64,000 nt of DNA, taken from the NCBI RefSeq assembly GCF_017313265.1, contig NZ_JAFLQZ010000002.1, forward strand, positions 549,251 to 613,250, given 5' to 3'. A program made the translations under genes and the position numbers. This stretch comes from Hymenobacter telluris. Lineage in GTDB: Bacteria; Bacteroidota; Bacteroidia; Cytophagales; Hymenobacteraceae. Below the pieces are notes generated by a model. It was not told where the DNA came from, ran no database searches, and saw only the letters and a list, made by a program, of their open reading frames with translations. Positions 32,248-40,745 of the stretch are shown one piece after another. Position 1 is the stretch's first letter. Each line of letters opens with the position of its first letter.

Positions 32248-32393
32248 GAGTAGCTAGGAGTTAGTAGCTAGAGTTTGATGAAAGGAATAGGGGAGGAGGT
32301 ACGGAAAGAAGCTAGGAGCTAAAAGTCGGAACTGAATGGGCAACTGGCCTTCATTACAGCTTCTAACTCCTAGCTCCTAGCTTCTGGCTCCTT
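32248..32393. repeat. Word-repeat hairpin G (TAGCTAGGAG-type words) inside the rpsB-tsf gap
   Basis: Three blocks made of TAGCTAGGAG/GAGTTAG-like words are seen. Left block 32248-32277 and middle block 32308-32325 carry the words in one orientation; right block 32357-32393 carries complements (CTCCTAGCTCCTAGCTTC). The right arm can pair with either of the other two, giving alternative folds in the mRNA between rpsB and tsf. Confidence 0.7.
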
Positions 32394-32398
32394 GAAAA

Positions 32399-33166
32399 TT
32401 ATTCGTCGGCCGTCAGTTTTTCCTGGATGCCTTCGTCTTCAGCTTGCTTCTTGTCGGCATCTTCTTTGTCGACTTTGCGCTCCGACAGACCATCTTCGAT
32501 AGCCTTGCCAATTACGCTGATGATCAGCTGAATAGACTTGGAAGCGTCGTCGTTAGCTGGGATTGGGAAGTCAACTAGCTCAGGGTTCGAGTTGGTGTCG
32601 CAGATAGCGAAAACCGGAACGCCCAATTTCTTGGCTTCTTTCACGGCAATGTGCTCACGCTTCACGTCCACTACGAACAGAGCAGCGGGCAGGCGGCTCA
32701 GGTCGGCAATGCCACCGAGCACACGCTCCAGCTTCTCCCGCTCGCGGGTCAGCATCAAACGCTCACGCTTTGCAAGCGCAGCATAAGCCGTATTTTCCTT
32801 TACCATCTTGTCGATGGTGCTCATTTTCTTCAGCGACTTACGAACCGTAGCGAAGTTAGTGAGCATGCCACCCAACCACCGGTCGGTTACGAAAGGCATC
32901 TTCAGGCGGGTAGCCTCCGACGTTACGATTTCTTGTGCTTGCTTCTTGGTTGCCACGAACATCACCTTGCGGCCGCTCTTGGCAATGTTGCGGATGGCGT
33001 TAGCGGCCTGGTCCAGCGAAACAAGGGTCTTGTTGAGGTCGATGATGTGGATGCCGTTCTTCTCCATGAAGATGAACGGAGCCATTTTCGGGTCCCACTT
33101 GCGCGTGAGGTGACCAAAGTGGGCACCAGCGTCAAGCAGTTCTTTATAAGTGGTGGACTGAGCCAT
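32399..33166 (-). CDS. rpsB: 30S ribosomal protein S2
   Basis: A 255-residue S2. Family landmarks: LLDAGAHFGHLTRKWDPKMAPFIF near the N-terminus, RWLGGMLTNF, and VDVKREHIAVKEAKKLGVPVFAICDTNSNPELVDFPIPANDDA. The C-terminal ~30 residues are acidic and lysine-rich, as often in Bacteroidota. The gene starts 18 bases after the rpsI stop, implying co-transcription. Confidence 0.98.
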   Translation of the reverse strand: MAQSTTYKELLDAGAHFGHLTRKWDPKMAPFIFMEKNGIHIIDLNKTLVSLDQAANAIRNIAKSGRKVMFVATKKQAQEIVTSEATRLKMPFVTDRWLGGMLTNFATVRKSLKKMSTIDKMVKENTAYAALAKRERLMLTREREKLERVLGGIADLSRLPAALFVVDVKREHIAVKEAKKLGVPVFAICDTNSNPELVDFPIPANDDASKSIQLIISVIGKAIEDGLSERKVDKEDADKKQAEDEGIQEKLTADE

Positions 33167-33184
33167 GATGAATTTCCTCTGGGA

Positions 33185-33571
33185 TTAGCGTTTCGAGAAC
33201 TGGAACGAACGACGAGCTTTGCGCTTGCCAAATTTCTTGCGTTCCACCATGCGCGGGTCGCGGGTCATGAAGCCTTCCTTCTTCAGGGCCGGACGAACTT
33301 CTTCGTTATTCCCTACGAGGGCTTTCGAGATGGCCAAACGGATGGCTTCAGCCTGCGCCGAAATACCGCCACCAGCTACGTTCACCTTGATGTCGTACTG
33401 ACCAACCTGCTCCACAATAGCGAGGGGCTGATTTACAATGTTTTCCAGGAGTTCGTTACCGAAGTAAGTCTTCATGTCCCGGCCATTGATAGTGATATTC
33501 CCTTGCCCGGCTTGCATGTAGATGCGAGCCACCGAGGTTTTTCTTCTACCAGAGGTGTTGGAGATTTCCAT
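33185..33571 (-). CDS. rpsI: 30S ribosomal protein S9
   Basis: A 128-residue S9 with the N-terminal TSGRRKTSVARIYM, the central GGGISAQAEAIRLAISKAL and the basic C-terminal tail GKRKARRSFQFSKR that reaches the P-site tRNA. It lies 38 bases downstream of rplM in the conserved rplM-rpsI order. Confidence 0.98.
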   Translation of the reverse strand: MEISNTSGRRKTSVARIYMQAGQGNITINGRDMKTYFGNELLENIVNQPLAIVEQVGQYDIKVNVAGGGISAQAEAIRLAISKALVGNNEEVRPALKKEGFMTRDPRMVERKKFGKRKARRSFQFSKR

Positions 33572-33609
33572 TAAGTGAAAAATTAAAGAAAAAAGAGGCC
33601 GAAGTCGGC

Positions 33610-34062
33610 TTAGAGGTTTTTCAGTTCAACAGCTTGCGGCTGCTGGGCTTGGTGCGGATGCTCGTTGCCGGCATACACGTACAGGTTGCGGAATTGCTCG
33701 CGGCCGAGGCGGTTGCCTTGCAGCATGCCTTTCACAGCGTGTTCGATTACGCTGGCGGCATTCTTAGCCTTTTTCTCGCGCAACGTCAGGCGCTTCTGAC
33801 CACCTGGATAACCCGAGTGGGTTACATAGATTTTGTCGGTCATTTTTTTGCCCGTTACGCGCAGATTGTCGGCGTTGATAACAATAACGTTGTCGCCACA
33901 GTCAGAGTTTGGCGTGAACGAGGGCTTGTGCTTGCCACGCAGCATGTTGGCAATCTGGCTGGCCAGACGGCCCAGGGGCGCAACACTGGCATCAACCACA
34001 ACCCAGGCCTTATCGGCGTTGGCTTTGTTGACGGATACCGTCTTGAAGCTCAGATGATCCAT
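33610..34062 (-). CDS. rplM: 50S ribosomal protein L13
   Basis: A 150-residue L13 starting MDHLSFKTVSVNKANADKAW. Signature: WVVVDASVAPLGRLASQIA, GDNVIVINADNLRVTGKK, and VKGMLQGNRLGREQFRNLYVYAG. The longer frame to 34167 runs through the promoter and is rejected. The 5' leader of about 55 bases contains a short CCGA/TCGG stem that could serve feedback control, as L13 regulates its own operon in other bacteria. Confidence 0.97.
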   Translation of the reverse strand: MDHLSFKTVSVNKANADKAWVVVDASVAPLGRLASQIANMLRGKHKPSFTPNSDCGDNVIVINADNLRVTGKKMTDKIYVTHSGYPGGQKRLTLREKKAKNAASVIEHAVKGMLQGNRLGREQFRNLYVYAGNEHPHQAQQPQAVELKNL

Positions 34063-34124
34063 TGGGAGGAAGGTAAGCGTTTGGAAATGAGATGAAACCG
34101 AACTCGGTTCGGGAAAAACGGACA

Positions 34125-34154
34125 CAAAGATACCGCTTTTGCGCGCATTTACAA
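34125..34154 (-). promoter_or_regulatory. Promoter of the rplM-rpsI-rpsB-tsf operon
   Basis: The minus strand reads TTG (34154-34152), 19 bases, then TATCTTTG (34132-34125): an exact match to the Bacteroidota primary sigma consensus (TTG, N17-23, TAnnTTTG). It lies 62 bases upstream of the rplM ATG. This is the best promoter in the window. Confidence 0.8.
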
Positions 34155-34217
34155 TATGGTGATTCAATAAATGCGCTGGGAAGAAGCTCGCATACAGGCG
34201 CTTCTACTAGCTGCTTG

Positions 34218-34931
34218 CTACTGGTATTGCCGTAGCGTGTCCACGAGCACCCGAAAATCCTTGGGGTATGGGGCTTCAATGGTAATGGTTTCGCCATCCA
34301 TCTTGGCAAAGCTCAGGCTGGCGGCATGCAAAGCGAAGCGCTTGATGAACGGCTGTTCTTCTTCGCCTTCCTTCATGTTGAACTTCTTTTTCAACGAGGA
34401 CAAATAGAAGTCTTCGCCACCATACATTTTGTCGCCAATAATAGGGGCTTGCAGGTACGCCAGGTGCAGCCGGATCTGGTGCATGCGGCCGGTAATGGGC
34501 TGGCATTCCAGCAACGTATGGCGAGCAAAAGCCTCCATCGTGCGCACTAGCGTAACGGCGGGCTTGCCGTTGTAGGCCAGGCGGGCTTTGCCTTTGGTGG
34601 TCGTTTCGATGTTGCGGTCCACGCGCAGGCCTTCATACTGATGCACACCCCAGGCGGCAGCATGGTACACCTTGCGCACTTTGCGGTCCTCGAACTGCAT
34701 GGCCAAGTGACGGTAGGCAGCGGGGTTTTTAGCTAATGCCAGCGAACCGCTGGTTTCTTTATCGAGGCGGTGGCAGGCCTGCACATCATCGTACTGCTCG
34801 CGGGCGAGGCGCAGGATGTTGGGCGCGCCCCCAAATCGTTCATCAAGTGTAGCCAAGAACGGGGGCTTATTGATTACGACGTAGTCTTCGTCCTCGAACA
34901 GGATCAGGTCTTTGAAATTGGGTAGCTTCAT
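34218..34931 (-). CDS. RluA-family RNA pseudouridine synthase
   Basis: A 237-residue enzyme isomerising specific uridines in rRNA or tRNA. The catalytic motif HRLDKETSGSLALAKN (aspartate essential) is present near residue 95, with EDYVVINKPPFL before it and PITGRMHQIRLHLAYLQAPIIGDKMYGG after it. There is no N-terminal S4 domain, as in RluA/TruC-like members. ATG at 34931 is chosen; the in-frame TTG at 34943 lies within a -7-like box. It is transcribed toward rplM's promoter region but ends before it. Confidence 0.93.
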   Translation of the reverse strand: MKLPNFKDLILFEDEDYVVINKPPFLATLDERFGGAPNILRLAREQYDDVQACHRLDKETSGSLALAKNPAAYRHLAMQFEDRKVRKVYHAAAWGVHQYEGLRVDRNIETTTKGKARLAYNGKPAVTLVRTMEAFARHTLLECQPITGRMHQIRLHLAYLQAPIIGDKMYGGEDFYLSSLKKKFNMKEGEEEQPFIKRFALHAASLSFAKMDGETITIEAPYPKDFRVLVDTLRQYQ

Positions 34932-34940
34932 AGGAAGCTG

Positions 34941-34948
34941 CAAAGGTA
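34941..34948 (-). promoter_or_regulatory. Putative -7 element (TACCTTTG) of the RluA-family gene
   Basis: An exact TAnnTTTG on the minus strand ending 9 bases before the ATG at 34931. Transcription would start within a few bases of the start codon, predicting a leaderless or very short-leader mRNA. Confidence 0.45.
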
Positions 34949-35038
34949 GTGAGGTGCAAGTGGTTTTGCAGGCTTAGGCAGCAACCCGCACCACAAAGGC
35001 AACAGCAAGCGGTACTAGCGGATTCGTATTAGCAGCAG

Positions 35039-36139
35039 CTAGGCTTCAGCTTCCTCTTCGCCTACTGCCTTGGCCGTAGGAGCCAGTGGGGTTTTCGGTT
35101 TGATGAGCTTGAATTCCAGCGAAGTACCCTGCCCGATTTCGCTTTGCACCCGGATAGTGGATTTGTGCGCTTCGATGATGTGCTTGCAGATAGCCAGCCC
35201 CAGGCCAGAACCGCCCGAGTCGCGGGAACGGCTCTTGTCGATGCGGTAGAACCGCTCGAAAATACGGTTTAGGTGCTGTTTCGGGATGCCGGCCCCGTCG
35301 TCGCGGACGGATACGCGCACCGATTTGCCGCTCTCCACCAACGATACGATGACGTGGCCATTTTCGCGGCCGTATTTGATGGCATTGTCAATCAGGTTGA
35401 TGAGTACTTGCCGGATTCGGTTACGGTCGGCCAGCACCCGAATGCCAGTGGCTGGTAATTCCGGCGGAAACAGCTCTAGGCGCACACTGCGTTGTGCGGC
35501 TTTCAACTCTAGCTGCTCGAAGATGTCGTGCACCAGCGCCACTATATCAAAACCCTGGCGGCGCATGCGCACCACACCTTTTTCCAGCTGCGAAATGGTT
35601 ACTAAGTCTTGCACCAGGGTGTCCAGCGCGTCGAGGCTGTTGGCGGCTTTGCGCAGGAAGCGCTGGCGGGTGAAATCATCCACGTCCTCGTCGTCGAGAA
35701 TGGTATGCAGAAAGCCTTGGGCGGCGAAAATCGGGGTTTTCAGCTCGTGCGACACGTCGGCTAGAAACTCGCGGCGTAGCGCCTGGAGCCGCTTGAGTTC
35801 GTCGATTTCCTTCTGCTTGCGCTCGGCCATATCCACAATTTCGTCGCGCATGCGCTTGAGAGGCTCGGGGCGGAACAGAAACTTGCTGGACATCTTCCGG
35901 AACTCCTTGCGCTTCACATTTTCCAGACTGGCGTAGATGCTGTTGATTTCACGGAAAATAAGCGCCTCGAACATCAAATACAGCAGCAGAAAACAGGCCG
36001 CCACGGTGATGCCCGCTGCCAACACGCCTTGCTGCAAGCTCATAGTAGGCCCCACCAACGCCAGCGTAGTAAGCACCCCAGCCACCAGCAACGACAAGAT
36101 GATGGCAATGACGCGGGAAGAGATATTCAAGGGAAGCAC
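35039..36139 (-). CDS. PhoR-like sensor histidine kinase
   Basis: About 366 residues from a GTG at 36139 (MLPLNISSRVIAIILSLLVAG); no in-frame ATG precedes the first membrane helix, so the start is uncertain (TTG 36130 is possible, and the frame reaches 36247). Two membrane helices (about residues 8-28 and 38-60) flank a very short periplasmic loop. HisKA has FLADVSHELKTPIFAAQGF; the HATPase has NLIDNAIKYG, VRDDGAGIP and GSGLGLAICKHI. It lies downstream of the OmpR-type regulator, resembling phoB-phoR order. The small periplasmic part implies sensing through partners or the membrane. Confidence 0.9.
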   Translation of the reverse strand: MLPLNISSRVIAIILSLLVAGVLTTLALVGPTMSLQQGVLAAGITVAACFLLLYLMFEALIFREINSIYASLENVKRKEFRKMSSKFLFRPEPLKRMRDEIVDMAERKQKEIDELKRLQALRREFLADVSHELKTPIFAAQGFLHTILDDEDVDDFTRQRFLRKAANSLDALDTLVQDLVTISQLEKGVVRMRRQGFDIVALVHDIFEQLELKAAQRSVRLELFPPELPATGIRVLADRNRIRQVLINLIDNAIKYGRENGHVIVSLVESGKSVRVSVRDDGAGIPKQHLNRIFERFYRIDKSRSRDSGGSGLGLAICKHIIEAHKSTIRVQSEIGQGTSLEFKLIKPKTPLAPTAKAVGEEEAEA

Positions 36140-36275
36140 AACGATTGATCCGGGGTTAAAGATACTTAATAAGTAGGGTTGGTCTGACGCAGAAAGGCCC
36201 CTGCACCCCCTCGGTGTAGCGGATGCTACCAGCGTGAGAGTGAACAAGGGCCTGTGCGTTGGAAAAGGAAACCGG

Positions 36276-36974
36276 TTAGTCGGTATTGAACTTGTAGCCT
36301 ACTCCCTTGATGGTCTGGATGTGGTGCTCACCTACTTTCTCGCGCACTTTGCGCACGTGCACGTCCACGGTGCGGGCCAGCACGAATACGTCGTTGCCCC
36401 AGATGTTCTGAAGCAGTTCTTCGCGCCCAAACACTTTGTGCGGCGTGGCGGCTAAGAAGGCCAGCAACTCAAATTCCTTCTTTGGAAGCGTGATTTTGCG
36501 GCCTTCCTGATACACCGAAAAGCCGGTGCGGTCAATCTTGAGGCCGTTGATTTCGATGGTATCCTGCACCGACTGCGGATCCCGGTCGCGGCGCACAAAG
36601 GCGGCCAGGCGGCTGAGCAGGGCCCGGGGTTTGATGGGCTTGGCAATGAAGTCGTCGGCGCCAGCCTCGAAGGCGGCCACTTCCGAAAACTCTTCCGACC
36701 GAGCCGTCAGGAAAATGATGTAGGTGTCTTTGAACTTGGGTTGCTCGCGCAGGTGGCGGCAGGTGGCAATGCCGTCGAGGTTGGGCATCATCACGTCGAG
36801 CAGAATGATGTCGGGGGCAAATTGCGGGGCAATATCCAGTGCCCGGCGGCCGTCGGGAGCCGAGGCCACGGAATACCCTTCCTTGCGCAGATTGTATTCC
36901 AAAAGCTCCACGATGTCAGGGTCATCATCGACCACCAAAATCTTGTAGGCGTTGGGGTTGGCAGGTGCTTGCAC
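36276..36974 (-). CDS. OmpR/PhoB-family response regulator
   Basis: A 232-residue regulator. The receiver domain has ILVVDDDPDIVELLEYNL, phospho-acceptor aspartate in DIILLDVMMPNLDG near residue 60, FLTARSEE and the KPIKP lysine. The winged-helix C-terminus (about 135-230) shows LPKKEFELLAFLAATPHKVFGREELLQNIWG and RTVDVHVRKVREKVG..IQTIKGVGYKF. It is followed after 136 bases by the histidine kinase. Similarity to PhoB suggests phosphate or envelope control, but this is unproven. Confidence 0.95.
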   Translation of the reverse strand: MQAPANPNAYKILVVDDDPDIVELLEYNLRKEGYSVASAPDGRRALDIAPQFAPDIILLDVMMPNLDGIATCRHLREQPKFKDTYIIFLTARSEEFSEVAAFEAGADDFIAKPIKPRALLSRLAAFVRRDRDPQSVQDTIEINGLKIDRTGFSVYQEGRKITLPKKEFELLAFLAATPHKVFGREELLQNIWGNDVFVLARTVDVHVRKVREKVGEHHIQTIKGVGYKFNTD

Positions 36975-37010
36975 GATGTAGGGTGTTTAGGTAAAAGGAT
37001 TGCGCAAACG

Positions 37011-37018
37011 CAAAAGTA
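37011..37018 (-). promoter_or_regulatory. Putative -7 element (TACTTTTG) of the PhoB-like regulator
   Basis: An exact TAnnTTTG on the minus strand, 36 bases before the ATG at 36974. No -33 TTG is evident at ideal spacing. Confidence 0.4.
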
Positions 37019-37187
37019 CCGCCCGGCTTGGGCACCTGTGTGTTACCTTTTTGTTACTCACAAGTGCTGGCAGCGTTATCAAGATACCGGAAATACTTCT
37101 TTCAGCGGGGTAATGACCACTGCTACCAGTTCTTAGCGCTACCAATCCACGCAGAGCAGCAGCTTGCTACAACCGGCAGTAAACAAA

Positions 37188-37209
37188 AACGGCTCCGTGA
37201 GGAGCCGTT
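37188..37209 (-). terminator. Terminator of the DUF3108 gene
   Basis: A 9-bp perfect stem (AACGGCTCC/GGAGCCGTT) with a GTGA loop directly after the stop at 37219. On the minus strand the stem is followed by TTTTGTTT. Confidence 0.85.
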
Positions 37210-37218
37210 ATGTAGTGC

Positions 37219-38043
37219 CTAATTCTGAGCTACCAAATTGAGCCGGGTTTTGAGGCCTTGGTATTTGTACATATCCACTTTCACCGCGCCCACAAACATT
37301 TCGGCCTGTATTAGCACCGGAATCTTGTTCCGGTCGTCGGAGAGGTACACCGATATGGCGTTTTCGCCTTTGAAGAGCTTGTTGCTAGGCATTTTCGGAA
37401 CCAGCTTGATGGCTCGCACGGTGCCAGCTTTGGTTTCCACCGTTTCGCGGCCTTTATAAACGACGTCCATAGCGAAGACGTTTTCGTCGAAAAAGCCCTG
37501 CACCCGAATGACTTCCCCAATGCGCCGTTGGTCGTAATTAACGGTGCGCAGGTAGTAGAACCCACTCACAATGTCCTGCACGTTGTCGGGCACTTTGTAA
37601 GTGCCGGTCTTCACTTTGTTTTTGTCTTTGCCGTGGCGCTCCATTTGGGCCACGTCCTTCTGATGGTCGAAATCCACGGTTTCACGGCGGCGGTAATTGT
37701 TTTCCTCGATGTTGCGGAAGAAGCGCTGCGGCAGGATGCTGGTGGTGTCGAGGTAGGTGCGCCAGGTATCCCGAATGCGCAAAAACACGTCGAATGAGCC
37801 CGTAGTACGGCCCGTAACGGTAGCCTTGAAGCAGGTTCGGTCGTTGATGCGGTGTAGCTCGTCGGACACTTCAATGGTGGCTTCGGCGGCATTAATCAGG
37901 CCGTAATGCACTTTGTATTGCAGTACCTCGCCTCGCTTGAAGCTGTTGTTGGGTACCGAGCGGAGGGCATCAGAGGGCTGGAAGGCCAGCAAACCGGCCA
38001 GTGGCAATACAATAAGAGGTGCTAATAGCCAACGGCAATTCAT
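37219..38043 (-). CDS. DUF3108 domain protein, exported
   Basis: A 274-residue protein. ATG at 38043 gives a signal peptide (MNCRWLLAPLIVLPLAGLLAF); the frame extends to 38103, but that part contains the promoter. The mature protein opens with FKRGEVLQYKVHYGLINAAEATIEV and continues with TGRTTGSFDVFLRIRDTWRTYLD, DNVQDIVSGFYYLRTVN and AISVYLSDDRNKIPVLIQAEMFVGAVKVDMY, the DUF3108 pattern. Its beta-rich envelope fold may bind lipid or polysaccharide, but no activity is established. It is monocistronic between the two-component pair and recA. Confidence 0.87.
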   Translation of the reverse strand: MNCRWLLAPLIVLPLAGLLAFQPSDALRSVPNNSFKRGEVLQYKVHYGLINAAEATIEVSDELHRINDRTCFKATVTGRTTGSFDVFLRIRDTWRTYLDTTSILPQRFFRNIEENNYRRRETVDFDHQKDVAQMERHGKDKNKVKTGTYKVPDNVQDIVSGFYYLRTVNYDQRRIGEVIRVQGFFDENVFAMDVVYKGRETVETKAGTVRAIKLVPKMPSNKLFKGENAISVYLSDDRNKIPVLIQAEMFVGAVKVDMYKYQGLKTRLNLVAQN

Positions 38044-38100
38044 AGTGGTAATAAAACAGGACAAAGGGGTTCCTGATGCCCTAGACAAAAGGGGTGCCAG

Positions 38101-38108
38101 CAAATATA
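38101..38108 (-). promoter_or_regulatory. Putative -7 element (TATATTTG) of the DUF3108 gene
   Basis: An exact TAnnTTTG on the minus strand 57 bases before ATG 38043, inside the N-terminal extension of the longest frame. It therefore supports the shorter start. Confidence 0.45.
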
Positions 38109-38221
38109 CAGCAATGTGTGAACGGGGCAGAAAACTGGTTTGAAGACAACAACTTTCTTAGCGCTAAGCAGAAAATTAGGTACGAGCAACAGCCGCCTTT
38201 GGTGCACCGCTGCTAATCGAA

Positions 38222-38253
38222 AAAAGCCCCGTCAGATTACTGACGGGGCTTTT
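38222..38253 (-). terminator. recA terminator
   Basis: A 13-bp perfect stem (AAAAGCCCCGTCA/TGACGGGGCTTTT) with a 6-base loop, 32 bases after the recA stop, followed by a T-run on the minus strand. Confidence 0.88.
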
Positions 38254-38285
38254 CAACCTCTTGAACTTACTTCTTAAGGCAACGA

Positions 38286-39377
38286 CTACAAGGTGTCGTC
38301 GTCGTCAACGGTAGTATCTACGGGAATAGCAGCCATAGCGGTTTCCGGCTCACCCTTCACCAGGTTCCGAATCTGAGCTTCGATTTTGTCGGCTAGCTCC
38401 GGATTGTCTTGCAGGATGGTTTTTACGCCTTCACGGCCCTGGCCCAGCCGGTCGCCGTTGTACGAGAACCACGAGCCCGACTTGGCAATAATGCCCATGT
38501 CCACGCCCAAGTCAAGGATTTCACCTACTTTGGAAATGCCTTCCCCATAGATGATGTCGAACTCGACCACCTTGAACGGTGGTGCTACTTTGTTCTTCAC
38601 CACCTTCACTTTGGTGCGGTTACCCGTTACGTTGTCTTTGTCTTCTTTGATCTGGCCAATACGGCGAATATCGAGGCGTACCGACGCGTAGAATTTCAGG
38701 GCGTTACCACCGGTAGTGGTTTCGGGCGAGCCGAACATGACGCCGATTTTCTCCCGCAACTGGTTGATGAAGATGCACAAGCAGTTGGTCTTGTTGATGG
38801 TGCCCGTCAGCTTCCGCAGGGCCTGGCTCATGAGGCGAGCGTGCAAACCCACTTTCGAGTCACCCATGTCGCCTTCCAGTTCACCTTTCGGCACCAGGGC
38901 GGCTACGGAGTCGATTACGATAATGTCGATGGCACCCGAGGAAATCAGCTGGTCAGCAATTTCCAGGGCTTGCTCGCCGTTGTCGGGCTGCGCGATAAGC
39001 AGGTTTTCGGTGTCGATACCCAGCTTCTCGGCGTAGATCCGGTCGAAGGCGTGCTCGGCGTCGATGAAGGCCGCCATGCCGCCTTTCTTCTGCGCCTCGG
39101 CAATGGCGTGCAGCGTCAGGGTGGTTTTACCCGACGATTCGGGGCCGTAGATTTCTACCACCCGGCCGCGGGGCAAGCCGCCAATGCCCAGCGCAATATC
39201 AAGGCCTAGCGAGCCAGTGCTGATGGCCGGAATATCGACAACTTTGTTGTCGCTCAGCTTCATAACCGTGCCCTTGCCGTAGTTTTTGTCGAGCTTGTCC
39301 AGCGTGAGCTGGAGGGCTTTCATTTTCTCGGTTTGAGGGTTGGTCACCTTCTCGGCTTTGTCAGTAGTAGCAGCCAT
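38286..39377 (-). CDS. recA: Recombinase RecA
   Basis: A 363-residue RecA: ATP-dependent strand exchange and SOS co-protease. Motifs include [42 protein letters not shown] (Walker A near residue 75), [26 protein letters not shown] (L1 region follows), [13 protein letters not shown] (Walker B), [13 protein letters not shown] with [13 protein letters not shown], and the acidic C-terminal tail ([10 protein letters not shown]). Length and order are normal. I saw no LexA-type box upstream. A TTG-N20-TACATTCA arrangement upstream is a weak promoter candidate. Confidence 0.98.
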   Translation of the reverse strand: MAATTDKAEKVTNPQTEKMKALQLTLDKLDKNYGKGTVMKLSDNKVVDIPAISTGSLGLDIALGIGGLPRGRVVEIYGPESSGKTTLTLHAIAEAQKKGGMAAFIDAEHAFDRIYAEKLGIDTENLLIAQPDNGEQALEIADQLISSGAIDIIVIDSVAALVPKGELEGDMGDSKVGLHARLMSQALRKLTGTINKTNCLCIFINQLREKIGVMFGSPETTTGGNALKFYASVRLDIRRIGQIKEDKDNVTGNRTKVKVVKNKVAPPFKVVEFDIIYGEGISKVGEILDLGVDMGIIAKSGSWFSYNGDRLGQGREGVKTILQDNPELADKIEAQIRNLVKGEPETAMAAIPVDTTVDDDDTL

Positions 39378-39553
39378 TAGAATAGGGTTTGTGAAAATGC
39401 TTAGGTTTGGTGAATGTAGGCGTTTTAGGTTGCCTTCGCAACCACAGAATCCGCATTGCAGCAGGGCAAGAGGGTCTGTTTTTGGTAGGCTAGTGGTAAC
39501 GCTGCCGACCTATATTTTGTCCCCGCAATGCTAAAAATTTTCGTTGAATTTAG

Positions 39554-40735
39554 GTGAAATTTTTCGTGCTAAAAATTTTGGGAAATAAGCCCGTATATAC
39601 CGCGCTGATACTGACGTTGGTAAGCTGGTTGAGCGGGGCAGGGCAGGCGTGGGGGCAATTAAATAATTCGGCCTTTTTGCATCCGTTGGCCGTGAAACCC
39701 GAGTACATTGGGCAACTCCGAGTGGCTGTGCAGGCGTTTCTGTTTTCCAAAGACAACGAGTACTTCAACAAGATCAACGAGGGCAAAACGCTCTATGGTA
39801 CGCAGCTGGCACCGCGGCTGGTATACTTTCCCAGCGAAAACCTGCGGCTGGAGGCTGGTATCTTCCTGTATAAAGACTACGGCACGCCGCGGCTCCGGCA
39901 GGTGCGGCCCCTGTTTACGGTGAAATACCAGAACGGACCGCATAGCCTGCTGTTCGGCAACATCGAAGGCAACTTGCACCACGGCTACATCGAGCCGCTG
40001 TTTGATTTCGAGCGGGTGATGCTGAATCGGCTGGAGGAGGGCATGCAGTACCGGCTGCAGACCCGCCGCCTGCAGCTAGATGCCTGGGTGGACTGGCAGC
40101 GGCAGCAGTATCGGTTCAGCAACTTTCAGGAGGAGGTAGCCGGCGGCCTCACCACTGAGTTTACGGCCTATCAGGATTCGGCGGGTTGGCGGCTGGGGAT
40201 AGTGCCGATGCAGTTTCTGGGGATTCACCGCGGCGGCCAGCTTGATACCATTAATACGCCCCTGCAAACGCTGTTCAACTTTGCTGGGGGCCTGCGGATG
40301 CGCCGAAAGCTCGATTCTTACTTTACGCGGGCCCTCTACTTCGATGGCTACGTCACGCACTATACCGACTACTCGTTTGAAGAGGTGCTGCCCTACGGCA
40401 GCGGTACCGGGCTCTACCTCAATGCGGCCGTCGATACGCGCCTCGGCAACGTGATGGTAAGCTACTGGTCGGGCAATAGTTTCGTGGCTCCCCAAGGCGG
40501 CAAGCTGTATCAGTCTATTTCCAGCACCGTAAACAACCCCAACTACACCGAGCGGCACCGGCAGTTGCTGATTCTGCGCTTCCTCAACGACTTTCACTTA
40601 CCCGGTAAGATGATTCTGTCCACCCGGTTCGAGCCGTTCTATGACTTGCAGAACAAACAAGTCGAGTTTTCCTTCGGAACCTACTTGAACTTCAACGCCG
40701 AGTTTCTGCTAACCACATTGCGCCGCGCCGATTAA
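39554..40735 (+). CDS. Predicted outer-membrane beta-barrel protein, unknown function
   Basis: A 393-residue protein. GTG at 39554 gives MKFFVLKILGNKPVYTALILTLVSWLSGAGQAWGQ, a long signal peptide. The mature part alternates aromatic and polar residues in many short strands (RLEAGIFLYKDYG, HSLLFGNIEGNLHHG, MQYRLQTRRLQLDAWVDWQR, GTGLYLNAAVDTRLGNVMVSYW) and ends in strands followed by LLTTLRRAD. This fits an outer-membrane barrel. No family is recognised. It is divergent from recA and convergent with the GNAT gene. Confidence 0.75.
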   Translation: MKFFVLKILGNKPVYTALILTLVSWLSGAGQAWGQLNNSAFLHPLAVKPEYIGQLRVAVQAFLFSKDNEYFNKINEGKTLYGTQLAPRLVYFPSENLRLEAGIFLYKDYGTPRLRQVRPLFTVKYQNGPHSLLFGNIEGNLHHGYIEPLFDFERVMLNRLEEGMQYRLQTRRLQLDAWVDWQRQQYRFSNFQEEVAGGLTTEFTAYQDSAGWRLGIVPMQFLGIHRGGQLDTINTPLQTLFNFAGGLRMRRKLDSYFTRALYFDGYVTHYTDYSFEEVLPYGSGTGLYLNAAVDTRLGNVMVSYWSGNSFVAPQGGKLYQSISSTVNNPNYTERHRQLLILRFLNDFHLPGKMILSTRFEPFYDLQNKQVEFSFGTYLNFNAEFLLTTLRRAD

Positions 40736-40745
40736 GCTAATGGTG

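Noticed and set aside
33610..34167. N-terminal extension of L13 to 34167
   Set aside because: The extension runs through a consensus promoter, and the L13 family starts at MDHLSFKT.
36975..37187. Possible structured RNA upstream of the PhoB-like regulator
   Set aside because: Looked for stems and riboswitch-like motifs; nothing beyond a -7 box was found.
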